From Enoplosus armatus (Eukaryota > Chordata > Actinopteri > Centrarchiformes > Enoplosidae), in NCBI RefSeq assembly GCF_043641665.1, contig NC_092180.1, forward strand, positions 1,892,501-1,956,500: 64,000 nucleotides of DNA, in the 5' to 3' direction. Positions 11,918 to 25,100 of this stretch are shown one piece after another. A program made the translations under genes and the position numbers. The notes beneath the pieces were generated by a model. It was given only the letters and a program-made list of their open reading frames with translations. It was not told where the DNA came from and ran no database searches. Every line of letters starts with the position of its first letter. Position 1 is the stretch's first letter.

Positions 11918-14900
11918 CATAAAGGGACTACAAATGTACATTTCGTTACACAACGTTGTGATGTAAAATGATCTTTAAACGAACCCTAGAAGTTAATTGG
12001 CGACTCCAAAAAGAAATTTCCCACAGGTGTGAATGTGAGCGGGTGTGTCAGCCCTGTGATTGGCGACCTGTCCGGGGTGGACCCGCCTCTTGCCCAGTGT
12101 CCGCTGGGATTGGCTCCAGGTATAGATTATGGATGGATGTTACGTGCAGCTTTATTTGTCTCTGAGTGCCGTGCAGGATCAATAATCTGCTCTGTTGCAT
12201 TATACTTATTGAAGTAGGAATTTAGAACAATCATCCAGTGAGGTTGTCTCTTAAACATCACTTACGCTGTAGATTTAAAGTCTACATTCTCTCTATTCAT
12301 TTATTTATATCTCTGTAAACATGATCAGAACATTATTCAGGTTTCTGGTTGTAATTTTTGTGACTGAGTTGTGACTGAAAAAACATGGATGTGTTGCTTC
12401 AGGTGAGACATGAAGTGAGACATTCAGCAGGTTTGAAGACTCATCAGACAGCAAAACACTGCACACAGTGATTTCTTACAATTTTATCACCGTGTCAATA
12501 GTTTTATTTTTTGGTTGTTAGAAATACACAGTAATCTACCAGGAATGTGCGCTTGCATGTATTTGACCGGCCAACGCAGTGCCTTATCAGATGACAGATG
12601 AGCCAGGTTCAACCTTCTGGGTTGCCACCCCTGCAGCGTCCATGGACTGGTCCCATACGAATGAATGAGTCAAAGACACACCTGCACTCGTGGCAGCGAA
12701 TGATCGGAAACCTGGATTACTTAATAAAGTATTTCTGATTCTGATTCGGATGGACATGCCACGCTTTCCTTATTTCCATCGGAGAGCTCCTGGAAACATA
12801 TTCAGGTTTCTCAAAACTGTATGACGTTTACATGCACAACACACGACTGGGACATGATCAGACATCAGTATAGTGAACTCCTTCAGTGGAGAAACAGGCA
12901 GACGAACGCAGATGTTTCCGCACAGGGCACAATGAATGCTGAATGTTGAGATGAGGATGAAGATGATGTGAATCACATGCTGTGGCCTTCACAGTCACCA
13001 GATCTCAACCCAGCTGAGCACACATGGGAGATTTTGGAGCGACATGTTAGACAGAGCTCTCCATCATCATCATCATCATGAGTTCAGAGACTCTCTGACA
13101 AGAAGCAGTGAAGCTGTTCTGGAGGCCCAACGCCTCACCAAGACACTTTGTGTTGCTTATTCCTTTCGTCACCCTTCTGCATATCTGAATATGTATAGAA
13201 TATGTGTAGAATAATCAAGTTCACGCTCAATGCAGTAAGTCGTGTTCCACTTATGCAAAGCATCAGACAAATCTCCTCAGACGTGTAAAACAAGGACAAG
13301 CACACTTTGCTTGAAATGATTCATTTGAACACCAGAATTTTGTATAACAATACCAGGTATACACAATACACACAATATGATCGTGTCACAGATATACAAA
13401 AAAACAACCGTCCAATTATTGCCCTGAAATATATTTCCAGTCCGGCATCATGTCTTCTGTAAAAGCAGAACATTTTTTCATCAGTTTAAAGCAATAACAG
13501 GAAATGGTTGAACTCCCTCAGATCAAGAGATGCTTTCTGCAGCCAACATTTTGTACAAGCGTCCATCAAACATACAGGCAGAAATCTGTTGTAGAAGAGA
13601 CAAACAGCAGTTGTTCTACTGACAGTAGCCTCAACAGCAGAACAACAAGCAGCCACTAGACACGCTGTGGACTCTCACTTGTTTTCGAGTGGAAAAACTC
13701 GCTCTCTTGCTCTTACTATCTTTATCACTGTTGCACTCTCCACCTACACATGGAGCCAAGAGCTGAATCCAACAAGTTTATGCCTGTTTTCTGAGTGGCC
13801 TGCATTCTTGGAAATGTAGGAAATCAGTAACCGAAGTAGAAGTAGATGAAGGGAAAAAGGATCAAACGACAAATTACAACATGTGAACTACTCCAACACA
13901 TAACTCCAGGAATACAATATATATCACACAGTTCTTAGTGTGAGAATATATTAGGATAGAACTTTGTTTGTTTTCTGCCATTCAGACACAAGAACATTAG
14001 TGAGGTCCAACGCTGATGTTGGTGATCAGGTCTGGCTCACAGCGGGTTCAAGTCCTCCAAACTGGGGAAACCACTTCTGTATGGAGCTTCTTTATGCACG
14101 GGGAAGCGTTTAGGTCCAACCCGCTGTACCAGACCTCAGAAGGGCCCAGAGAGAGTTCAGCACAGCAGGGAGGCGTCATGTACGCTGAGGCTCCCCACAG
14201 GCCAACACCGGCTGGGCTGCCTGATGCCACCTATGAGCAGATCCCCGGGGAGACCGCTGGGGGGGGGCATTGTCATGGTTGAACAGGAAAGAGACAAACA
14301 CAAACTGTTGACACACAAAGTTGGGAGGAAGTCAGTGTCTTAAATATCACTGCATGCTGTTGCATTAAGAATGGAGATGTGGACTTTTGGCCATATAATA
14401 TGATCTGGGAGCTTTTGTGTAGGAACTTTTAAGATTCATTGTCTGACTGAGTAACGTCTGATAAATATATAAAACTACATGTCCACATGGTTGTCCATGA
14501 ACCTGTGGCCTTATAGTATATCTTGCCATCTCATCTATGCCAGTGACGCAGGTGGGAGCGTACATTATTACGTAATTACACTTTCTCATCAAGGTTTTGC
14601 TAATGCTAATGAGTCCCTTTTTATATATACATATGGCTCTTTATTTGAGCATGTATAACAATCTCTAAGGAGGGGGGGGGGGCACTCAGCATGCTTGTCA
14701 ATTCAATAGAGGAAACTGCTTGAAAACACCATCATTAGGAGCCAAATTAACTGGAAAGTGCAGATGCTAATAAACAGCGATTGCCACAGCTGAATGAGGC
14801 ACGCTTACGTTGCGCTGCTGCGTGTGCTCTTAATTAGGACACCGTGTGGGTGTGTGGCCATGCCATTTGATAATATCATGTGTCAGTGCAGTGTCTGACA

Positions 14901-17900
14901 GTGTGTGTGTGTGTGTGTGTGTGTGCCACAGCTTAGCCTGATAACCATTGTTGCATACAACAAAAGGAAAAGAATTTGAGCTGAAGCACAGAAAACTCCT
15001 ATCATCCTCTCAGAGTGCCCGATTCTCTTGATAGAGGGCTTTCAGAGAGATAAAAAATCATTTTCTTTATTTAACAATCCCCTCCAATAATTGGTCACAT
15101 CCTCTCCACTTCCTCTGACTCTCCAATCTAACCTCTGTGCTCGTCTAAGCTTTTCATCCTCTCTACAAAACCTAATTTCATTTACCTTTCTTCCTTTCAC
15201 TCCATTTTCATCTGCATGAGCTTTATATCTCTTCTGCACTGTCTTCTACGCCATTCTTCTAATCTAATTCCTCTCTCCAGTCCTCATTATTATTATTCAT
15301 TGTTTTTTCCACTTCCTTCCTTTATATGCTGCCCTCTTTGCCCCCACACATTCTCTTGTTCTTCCCATCGCCCTTGGCACATACTGTAAGTCAGACATGA
15401 GTTCCCCCTCTGCTTCTCTTAGCCTCATTATTCAGTGAATTACTTTAGTACAGTATGCCAAAGTATTGTCGAAGTACTCAGATATCCATATCACATTATT
15501 CCAGAGGCCCATGCCATCAGACCAGTTTCGACAAAGCCTAAGCAGACATTTTGTCATGTCGTTTTTTTCCAGTGTATAAATACTTGAAATGCAAACACAG
15601 TCACTTTTTTTACCTGGTTCAGCTTAAACCCCCAATGAACAGCTGAGTTTTGGTGCCATAGCAACAATTGCTGAGTGCAGCAGCTCAAGAGATGCTGGCA
15701 GGGAGCCCCACTCTCCATCCCCCCCATTCCTAATTCCTCGGTGAGAATTATTAGCAGCAATAGCATCTGAAACTAAAATAAAACGACTCAGAGTTAATGG
15801 GGGTACACGGGCAAAATCATGCAACTGTGAAAATGTAGAAACTGATATGTTTTGGCGAATTTGTTCAGTGCAAATGAACCAGAATGCTGTGACCTGCAGC
15901 ACTTTGCATCACTCATCAAAGCTGCTTCAATAATGTGTTTTACAAGTGGAGCAAATGACTGAATGAGTGTAATGTGAAAGGATTCAAACTCACAGAGAAT
16001 ATAGTCCCCCTCAGCCCGACGGAGCGTTTTAGCATCTTTCAGCTCGTTGTTTTGGTTTTACAGCCAGCATTGTTAGCCTTATGGTTCATTCCAAGTGCTC
16101 CGATAAACCCTCTGCACACTACCTGCCCAGCAGCAAACAGCCGACAGACAGTAAAAACACAGATGACAGGACTTACATTAATCAGGTTAACAGACACAAG
16201 ACTCCAAAGGAATGCTAATGGTGCTTTGTGTCTGCAGGAGGAGTAAATAGTAACTGCTGGCTAACACATTAGCAACATGAACTTAAGCCTATAATGTGAT
16301 AATATATCAGTGTTGTGTTTACAGCTCGTTGAGCAGCCCCCGAATGGCCAAAAAAAATCAATCAGTTAATTATTCTTGCCTCACCCTGTATTACCTTAAC
16401 TGAGGTTACAAAAACGTTGACGTGTATTGACATCAGAGAGATGACGTCGGATTCGTAGGCTCACACAGCGGCATCCCGTGCAGACGCAGACTGATGAAGA
16501 CCTTTCTACTGTCATGAATTAGTACTAACCCCCACGTTGCTCCTGCTCCTATTTGCATGAGAGCCTAAAGCTTGTGTTTTTTGTTTTTTTTAAATGTTTG
16601 AAAATAATCTGACGTGTCTTTATCTTAAGAAAGTCTGAGAATATCGACCACTAATGACTGCTTAGTGATACACAGCCACCGCCTTTATTGACCTCTCTTG
16701 GAAAAGAAAGTCATTTCTCTTTTGTAGGTTCACTTTAGTACAACTCTACTTGTTGTGACTCAACAATGACTTTGGCCCCCCCAGTCCCCGAGTACTGGAG
16801 TGGGTAACACCCCGTCTTTTAATTGCACCCAGCTCTCTCTCCTCAGAAAGGACCACTGGCTCTTTTCTCCTCCTGGTCTTGGACTTTTGTTCTTTATTGC
16901 TTGTTGATTGATTTTCAGTCTCCTGCGTCCTCAACCACCCCTCCTTGGTTCGGATCTGGCAGGCTTGGTGCTTCTGCTGATGTTCCACTTGGCTGCAAGC
17001 GGCTCACAACGCCACTCCACCTCCTTCCCAACCCCCCTGCTTTCGTGTTATACACAACCATGTGTCTCCATGACAACCAGGGGAGAACAGGAAAAGAATC
17101 GGTGTGGGGGCGGTGATGGTGGTGATGGCAGTAGTGATGGTGATGGTGGTGGGCGGTGGAATGATAATGAGGGATAAATCGGGATTGTGCTTCCCGTTGC
17201 TTATTGGTTACCTGGTTTCATCTCATATTACCTCATCAATTAAAATGAAGCTTGAAAGCATCCAACGAGCGTCCTCTGCTGCCCCCTGTAACCTCTGCCT
17301 TGGTTCAGCTTTCACAAAAGCATCTCCTGTGTAGCTTCCTGAACTCCGGTTTCCTCTAAGCGCCTGGATTCAGAGGAAAAGTACATCTGGGCCACTTACA
17401 ATCAGTGCAGAGAGGCGATGAGGAATTAAATCATGTAATGGGGTTGGATGATAAGCATGCACTGCTGCTGAAATGCTTGATTAAGATCACCCAAAGGTCT
17501 ATGCTTCAGTGAACTCCTTATTCCAGCAGCACCGTGACTGCCAGTGACTTCATCTGGAGCTCATCGCTTCCTGTCCACTGCTGTTCAGTGAGAGACGCCC
17601 TCCTGGCCCCCCCCCAGAGGCAAATACTGAGGCTTGGCTGTTGTTTTACTTGATGATCTTCAGAGTAGAGAAGCAAACTGAACTGACACACATCCATCAG
17701 TGGTCCTTGACATAAATAGTGTTTAAAGGCGGTTCTGTGGAGGCCATTAACACTGAAGTTCATTATTGATTGACTGCGATCTGAAACTTTTTGACGTTTT
17801 CCCAAAATCAGATCATTAGCATCAGATCATTAGCATCAGATCGTTAGCATCCTTGATAATGTGATGGATAGGGCTGATCCATAGTGCCTCCTCTGACTTC

Positions 17901-18906
17901 GGTCAATAACAAGAGGGCATTCTGAGTTTCACTGACTTGGTTGTGGCAGGCCCAGAGAGACATCAAGAGATCAGGATCAATTATGTTGAAAGGGTTACAT
18001 ACAACCTTTATTTCAGCAGCATTTACATTACTATTATTAGTGTGTTATGCTGTTAAAACAACAGTTTGCCGATTGTAACCTACATGCCAAGACTTCTTTT
18101 GACCTTCAAATCACCAAATCAGAACCTTTTTAGGGGAAGTAAAGTAAAATCAGCAGTAAGTCTTTAGTGTGTTATATTTCCTGTTATGATGTCTCAGATG
18201 TCCAAAACACAAATAATACGGAGGTTCAGATTTCTGAACAGCTGATAGAGTTGAAAGGCCAGTTGCTTCAAACATCTTACACTTACGGTGGAGATGATGA
18301 GTTCATCTGTCACTCTGTCACTTCTTCCTGACGTGTTACTCAATCCCATCCACTAAGCCTGTACTGGGATCAGGGTTCCTCTGGGAGAATAGTCTGTCAT
18401 TGATTTGTCACACATCGCGGCGTATACTGTGGGAGATCCTCAGAGTGAGTGGGAAGATCGAGCCAGTATTCATCATGAAAGATATGTCCCCTCCTCCACC
18501 TCCCTCACAGGAAACATCACATTTGCTACCATGAAGAAGCCCGACATTACATTTATTGACTCACAGTGGAGTTCAAAGTAAGCCTCTTTTTCTCCCAGTG
18601 AATAAATCTGGAATATATTGTATATTAATGCAGCGTGTTGAAAAATTCAAGAGGATCCGTACCAGTGGAAAACATCTTCGTTAGAGACTCCCAAGTGCTT
18701 TTTCTCAGAAATGCTGTGTTTTTATTTATAAGAAGAAAAGGTCAACTGTAGAGGGATGGAGCAGAGTGTTACTACTCAAGCCAACTCTGCTTGAATAATA
18801 CACCTGCTCTTCATCACTCTGCTCTCCATCGCTCTCTTCCTCCTGAATATTTGTTCTCCAGGAATCAGAGCAGGCATGCTTATATAATGCTGCTGGGTTT
18901 CCCTTG

Positions 18907-18956
<50 letters not shown>

Positions 18957-19650
18957 GCGTGTGCGCAACATATCAGTGGAAAATGAACCTGACTATTTTT
19001 GCAGCTATGATCCTGACATGAGGCGTACTGTCAGTCCTGTAACACCCCACGAGCTCTGCGCCTGCAGAACCGACAGTAAGCAGCGACAGGACGACAGGCG
19101 GCGTGATCTGGGTCACTGACGGAGCGACAACCTCTCCAGCCAGCTGGGGAGGGAATCCCTCTACTGCCCCCTGGTGGACACACAGAGCTCAGACTGCTTT
19201 GTGTGACAGTTGATCAGAATTTCAGAAGTACAATTGCTTTAATTTGGCAAAAAGAAGATGAAGACTTCAGGGAATATGTTATTATTTTATTAACAAACCA
19301 ACATGCACAGTCAGACATTAATTAAATACCAACTAAATATTGGAAGTAAATACCAGAAAATACCATGAAAGATGCTGGATCCTTTAACGAGATAATTGAT
19401 TGGATTTCACCGGGCTGGGGAACTCTGTCCCACTGGTACAGCCTTAATTACAAAGAACCATGTAAATCTTTGCAGTTCTTTTATTTTATGATTTCCATCA
19501 GTTGCTGTATATGTTAAAAACACTGGATTATTTTGTTAGAATACTAAGATCATCATTGCTGCAGCAACAGAGAACTTTCACACAAACATGTGACTTTGCA
19601 TGTGCGCCCTGTGTGCACGCCATGGTGTCATGTGTGAATCTTGACTCGTA

Positions 19651-19692
<42 letters not shown>

Positions 19693-22124
19693 GTAGATTA
19701 CTAGATTCCTGACCACAGATGATGATTAGAGCCGTGAGGATTGGAGGAGGAAAGTACTCACATTACTGTGATTGATGACCTTTTTTTCTTGTACTTGTCT
19801 GAGTACTTTCTCAGTTTTTAACAGTGAAATTTCTTTCACTTCAGAAAAAGTATTAATATAGTTATAGATTTATACTCGGCTGCTTTTGGAAACAATTATG
19901 GGATGACCTGTTTTTCCTAATAAGGTATTCTGTGGGAAAGCTTTCATATATAGAGAGAGCTTTGCTTAACTGCAGAAGGACGGTGTGTGGTGTATTTTTA
20001 TTTAAATGATCTGTTCCTGTATAATCAACAAGAAGCTCGTTTTCAAAGTGTGTTTTGTGTCCTTTTGTGCTCTTTACTTCTTGACATACTGCCCTCTGGA
20101 AGAACCTGCAAAGATAAATTGTGTGTGTTGTTGTTTCTCCCTCCTCTCTCTCTCTCTCTAGGTCGCTATTATTGCTGGTAACTTCGAGCTCGCTGAACTC
20201 ATCAAGAACCACAAAGAGACAGATATAGGTAAGCAGCAGAGCAGCAGCTCCTCTTTTCTTCTCCTCCATCCATCCATCTATCCTTCGCCTATTCTTCAGC
20301 CACCCAGCGCGTATTCCTGAATCTCCCCCGGGATACATTTCAAATCCCCCCATGGTTTGATCCTTCTAAATGACCTCCCGGTATAATCCCCTCCGCGGGA
20401 TTGTGAGAGCGTTGGCAAGAGGATGAAAGTTGATGTTTACACCGGGACCGACCCGGGCCGATTAGGCCGGGAGAAATGATCAATGCCTCAGCCGGTGGGA
20501 GATTTCCTTTAGTGGGAACCGATTGGTCGGTTTCCAGAGGTGTCGACTGCTCTGTGAGCTCCTGCATGAAAGGATTTGATTAAGTCGGTAGATGGATTTA
20601 AAGATTGTTCTGTTGATTGTGATTGTTTTTATACAACACAATGCTCAGTTTCGTGCATGTTGTGGAGACAACATTGGAAATCATTTCAGATTTGGATTAC
20701 AGTCATGACACTGGCCTCTTTTGAAAGATGTCTCTTTGGAGTTAAACTGTCTGAGTTAGTGATGAACAAAGATTTCTGTCCCCTGTTTGTAATGTTGGGA
20801 TATTGGGATCTTAGATTGGTATACACAGAGAGAAGTGGGAGGTTTTGTGCTTTCAAATGATGATTTTTTAGGTTGAGTTTGGATTTAAGTGGCTGCAAAC
20901 CCAATTAAGGTAACAAATCTGCTTGTTAAAGCGTTCATTTTTGTAAAGACTTAAAATGCGAGATGATGCCTGTATATATATATATATATATACTGCATGA
21001 GAGTTATTTCACTGCATCTGTGTGTGTGAGAGGAACGAGAGGGAGGTGAGAAGACGAGAAAGATTTCTCACGAACATACAAAAATGAAAAAAGCAAACAA
21101 TTTCATTTTTTTTATCTTGCTATTTATTACCTTCGTTGCTTAGTTGCCACTTACTCACTTTTTAGTTCTGGAGAGGCAGATTGTTGATGGCAACAGAGCC
21201 GACCGCGAGTCAACACCTGAGAGAGTGACATTTTCAGTTTTAAAGCCATGCAAACAACTATGAATCATTTACAGCTTCAATATTTTCAGCGGCTGTGTCG
21301 ATGCTTTGGGCTGTAGATACAGACTGAAAATAGAAAATGCCTCCCGTCATCAGAAATGAACACAGAGCCTTACTCGGACACTGACTCGGGCCTGTAGAGT
21401 AGTTTGTGGTGCGCAGAGATAGCTCGGGGATTACGGGGCCTCAGGGAAAATGAGAAAAGATGAACAAACAAATGAATATATAAAGGAGGACAGAGAATGA
21501 TTGAGGGGGGAATGAATGAAGAGAGAGAGAAATCTAATCTAATCTAAAGATGTAATCCTGCAGTCGCTGCCCTCTCTCATGGATGCGAGCCCAGCAGCGG
21601 GCTGCCTCGCACGGCGGCGACCTGGTGAAGGGCTAAATGGGACACGGCAGTGGTGCGGGATTACCCCCAAAAAGCCTTGTTGCTGTCCACATCTGCCACT
21701 CACCCCCACCCCCCCCCCCCCCTCCTCCCTTCACACAGTTTCAACCACAAGTGCTCGGCTGCGTGAGTAGTAGGCAGGATTAGCCAAAGGTGTTCAGGTA
21801 GTCAGTCGGCCATCGTCCCCTCGTGTTGGGACATCTTTGTGCCTGTGAGCTGTTGCTACTGTGGATTTGGGGATGGGACATCTTTACTTCTGGATTCTCG
21901 ATTGGCCACCATGGGTTCAGTCTGCTGCAAAGGTATGTGCCCCCCACCCACTACCCCATACTCCCATCAACCCTCTCCCCAAGTTCCTTGACTCCCCGCC
22001 CCACCTTCAACACACACAGTCACATACTAACCCACCCCTCCTCACCGGAGACAGCTTGTGTGGTGTTGAGCCTCTTGCTGGCTATATGCAGCTTTAGTGT
22101 GTTTTAATGTTGATCATGGACTGA

Positions 22125-22165
<41 letters not shown>

Positions 22166-25100
22166 TAAACACCATAAGCTCTGTGGCTTTCACAGTTTCT
22201 CTTACTTAAACTGTCCAGATGATGTAACAGTTCAGCCTCACAAATCTTCTGTTTTATTGCGTCATTGTTTATACGTTTCACTGCATTGTCAAGGCAAGAC
22301 TCCCCACTGTGACATGGCCAATAGGGGAGCCAGATCTCCAGCCCCCAGGAGCCCTGAAATGGTTAGATTCCCCGTGTGTCAGTTGGTTTGTGGTGATTAG
22401 ATTAACTGCAGTTTTATTTTGGAATATGAAGCGCTAAAGCAAAGTATCAATGGAAGTGAAACAAAGGACTTTAGGCTCCCTGCATTGTAACGTAGAGGGA
22501 GATGCATTTATATGGCGCTTTGGGCTCCTGTGAAGCGGACGTGCTGAGATTGAACTGCTCTACCTGCTGAGCTACAGCTGCCCCTGTATTATTACTATTA
22601 TTATTATTATTATTATTATGATATTATTAACTATTTCTTTAATGATTGATTAAGCTCCCAGTTTCCCCGTGAGCTGACTGGTGTTGCTGCGGGTATATAA
22701 AGCTATGATGGGAGGGGAAATAAAACCAATCAATCAATAAATAAAAACAATGCATCATGAACGGCTTTGTGGAAACTCTACTTTGAAGAAGCTGAAACGA
22801 TTAGTTGATTAGCTTGTCACCAGAAAATGAATCAACAATCATTCTGATATAATAGGTGCCACAGTTCAGTTGTGTCCTGGGTGTGTTAATGCAGCCCCCC
22901 ATGTTGTCTGCACACACAACAGAATCAATCCTGCATTGATCTCAATTATCATATTATAGAAGGACAATAGATTTCAGCCTCCCAGAATGTTTTCATACCA
23001 GCGCCTGCGTCTAACATGTAATCGTCAGTGAACAGAAGGTGCAGCTGCAGATGTCTGCGGCTGTGACCATCAACAGTCAACAGTTTGCTGCGTGTGCTGC
23101 ATGCTGTGTTGCTGCTGCACAACAGCTCTGCTGAGAATTATTCAAATCAAACATTCACATCTTGTTGTCAATCAACAGAAGGTGCAAAGAATAATCTGTC
23201 TGTCACATCTGACTGGACAGCATGCCAGAATATTAGATTGCAGTGACAAGCGCAGTGTCGGTGCCTGATGGATGCAGGTTAAATGCACGACAGGGACCAG
23301 CAGTGAGCACCAGCGCTGCACGTTATGATTATCTTAATTGGGTGGTTATGAGTTATTCTGAGACTTGAGAAAGCTCTTAATCAATCAGCCAGTAATTTCA
23401 TCTGCGTGCTCTGCGTTTGCTCTCATCCAGAGAGGAGAGAGGACGGATCTTCAGTTTCAAGTGTTTGAATACAGTGAATTATCACATCAGTGGAGCATTC
23501 AGCCTTTCCATCGTTTCCAGATGGACTCCTGTGCAGAGACAAAGGCGGACTACGCTGGGAAGTAGGACACAATGTGATTGGTGGAGGAGAAAGGAGGGCT
23601 TCTCAAAAGGCCATGACGACCGTCTACATAAGTAGGCTGACCTTCACCGTGTGTGTGTGTGTGTGTGTGTGTGACCTATATGCTGTAGTTAATAGTTAGT
23701 CATTCAAAGGGCTGTGCATCGACACGTGTTACCATGCAGTCAAAAATAGTGCACAGTACTGCAGACCAACCATGAGTGGCAGGTAACACCCCCTCACTGA
23801 AAACACAGTTAAACAATCACAGGAACTACGAGTATTTAGCGTCTGTATTTGAGAGTAAAACGTCTGATAAGATATTGGAGTATTTCCTTTTTCATCAACA
23901 CATAACAGACAGTTTGGCAAAGATCCCTCAAATTAGTTTTGTGAATAGTTCTGATGAGTATTGAGGCCAGTTTCTGCCTGGAAAAATGGATGAAAACATA
24001 AAAACACTTATTGTAAGTCTAAATTACCGAATACTAAATCAGAATTATGAGAGATTAAGAGTGTTTTTATTTACTTCCACAGATATTTTACAGATGCATA
24101 AATGTGTCTGTGGACAAGTCGTGTACAGTCACCATCAGTCAGCCTCTGACCTGGAGAGTAATCCATGCCTTTATGTCCTCCCCAACTCTCCTCCGACCAG
24201 TTCAGAATGATGTAACGAGGGACCCGCTCTCATCTCCGCACACTGGCTCCCAGTTAGCTTCGAGGGGAGACAGCTATTGTTTCGAGGCTTCTGGTGTTGC
24301 CAGCTGATATCCGGATAACGGATCAAGATCTCCTCTTCCATGTGCCGGCCGTTGTTTACAGTCCAATGAGCAAATTTCGGAGCTGTCGTCTGAAGATCAT
24401 TTGAATGCAGATACTTGAAAGAAAAGTTCGTAAAAAGCTCATCTCTAAGGTTCGGAGATTGATCAAAAGTTAAATCAGCATCAGACAATAGTCAGTGGGT
24501 TCCCAGGTTGCATTTCGGCCACACGGACTGTTTACCTGCATGCAACCAAAGCCCGCTCAAACGTGATTGGTCAATAGGACTAGGACTACAAACGGAAACC
24601 AGAATGCTTCCGTTACCTAAAACGTGTCCCTTGCCCACAGATTCTGCATTCATATACAGATTTGTGTTTATAGAGATATTCAGAATATTCAGAAATAAAT
24701 ACCATCCAACGTATAACAATAAGCAAAACATTCATACATACACACAATGCTCTTTAACGTTCCTTTCCATTAATTCACAACACATTTCCATTTTTAGATA
24801 TGGACTTTCACTAGTGGCAATGAAGACAATGACACAGCAGCTGAACACGAGAGCCAAGACAACAGTGATGGAAACAAAACAAACATTTAAACGACGAATG
24901 CAGCGCAGTGTGTTAATTCCAAAATATGCTTCTGAAAACGGTTATTTAGTGTCTTTACAACTGAATCTCACTGCACACACACACACACACACAGCATAAT
25001 GGATGAGTGTATGGTGAGGATGTCTGTAGAAGATACGTGTTGTGTTTGTCCTCTCCATACAGCAGTAAGCCTGTTTAAGAATGATTGGCAGATGGGCGTA

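Larger units (their letters stand above)
10628..20161 (+). other. shank2 intron, 9.5 kb, rich in mobile element remnants
   Basis: The intron holds a split SINE (11665-12139), two Tc1-like fragments (12965-13250 and 13983-14385), one copy of a dispersed repeat (15976-16310), several TG microsatellites and a 15-bp triplet repeat (17808-17853). 14690-14895 is unique and rich in TAAT words. No further exon was recognised. Confidence 0.85.

Noticed and set aside
14016..14282. 88-codon frame on + strand
   Set aside because: It lies antisense to a decayed Tc1-like fragment and has no protein similarity that I recognise.
20340..20567. Possible coding exon in the CpG-rich pocket after the last ankyrin exon
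   Set aside because: The 75-codon - strand frame has no splice context or family motif. The composition is better explained as non-coding CpG-rich sequence.
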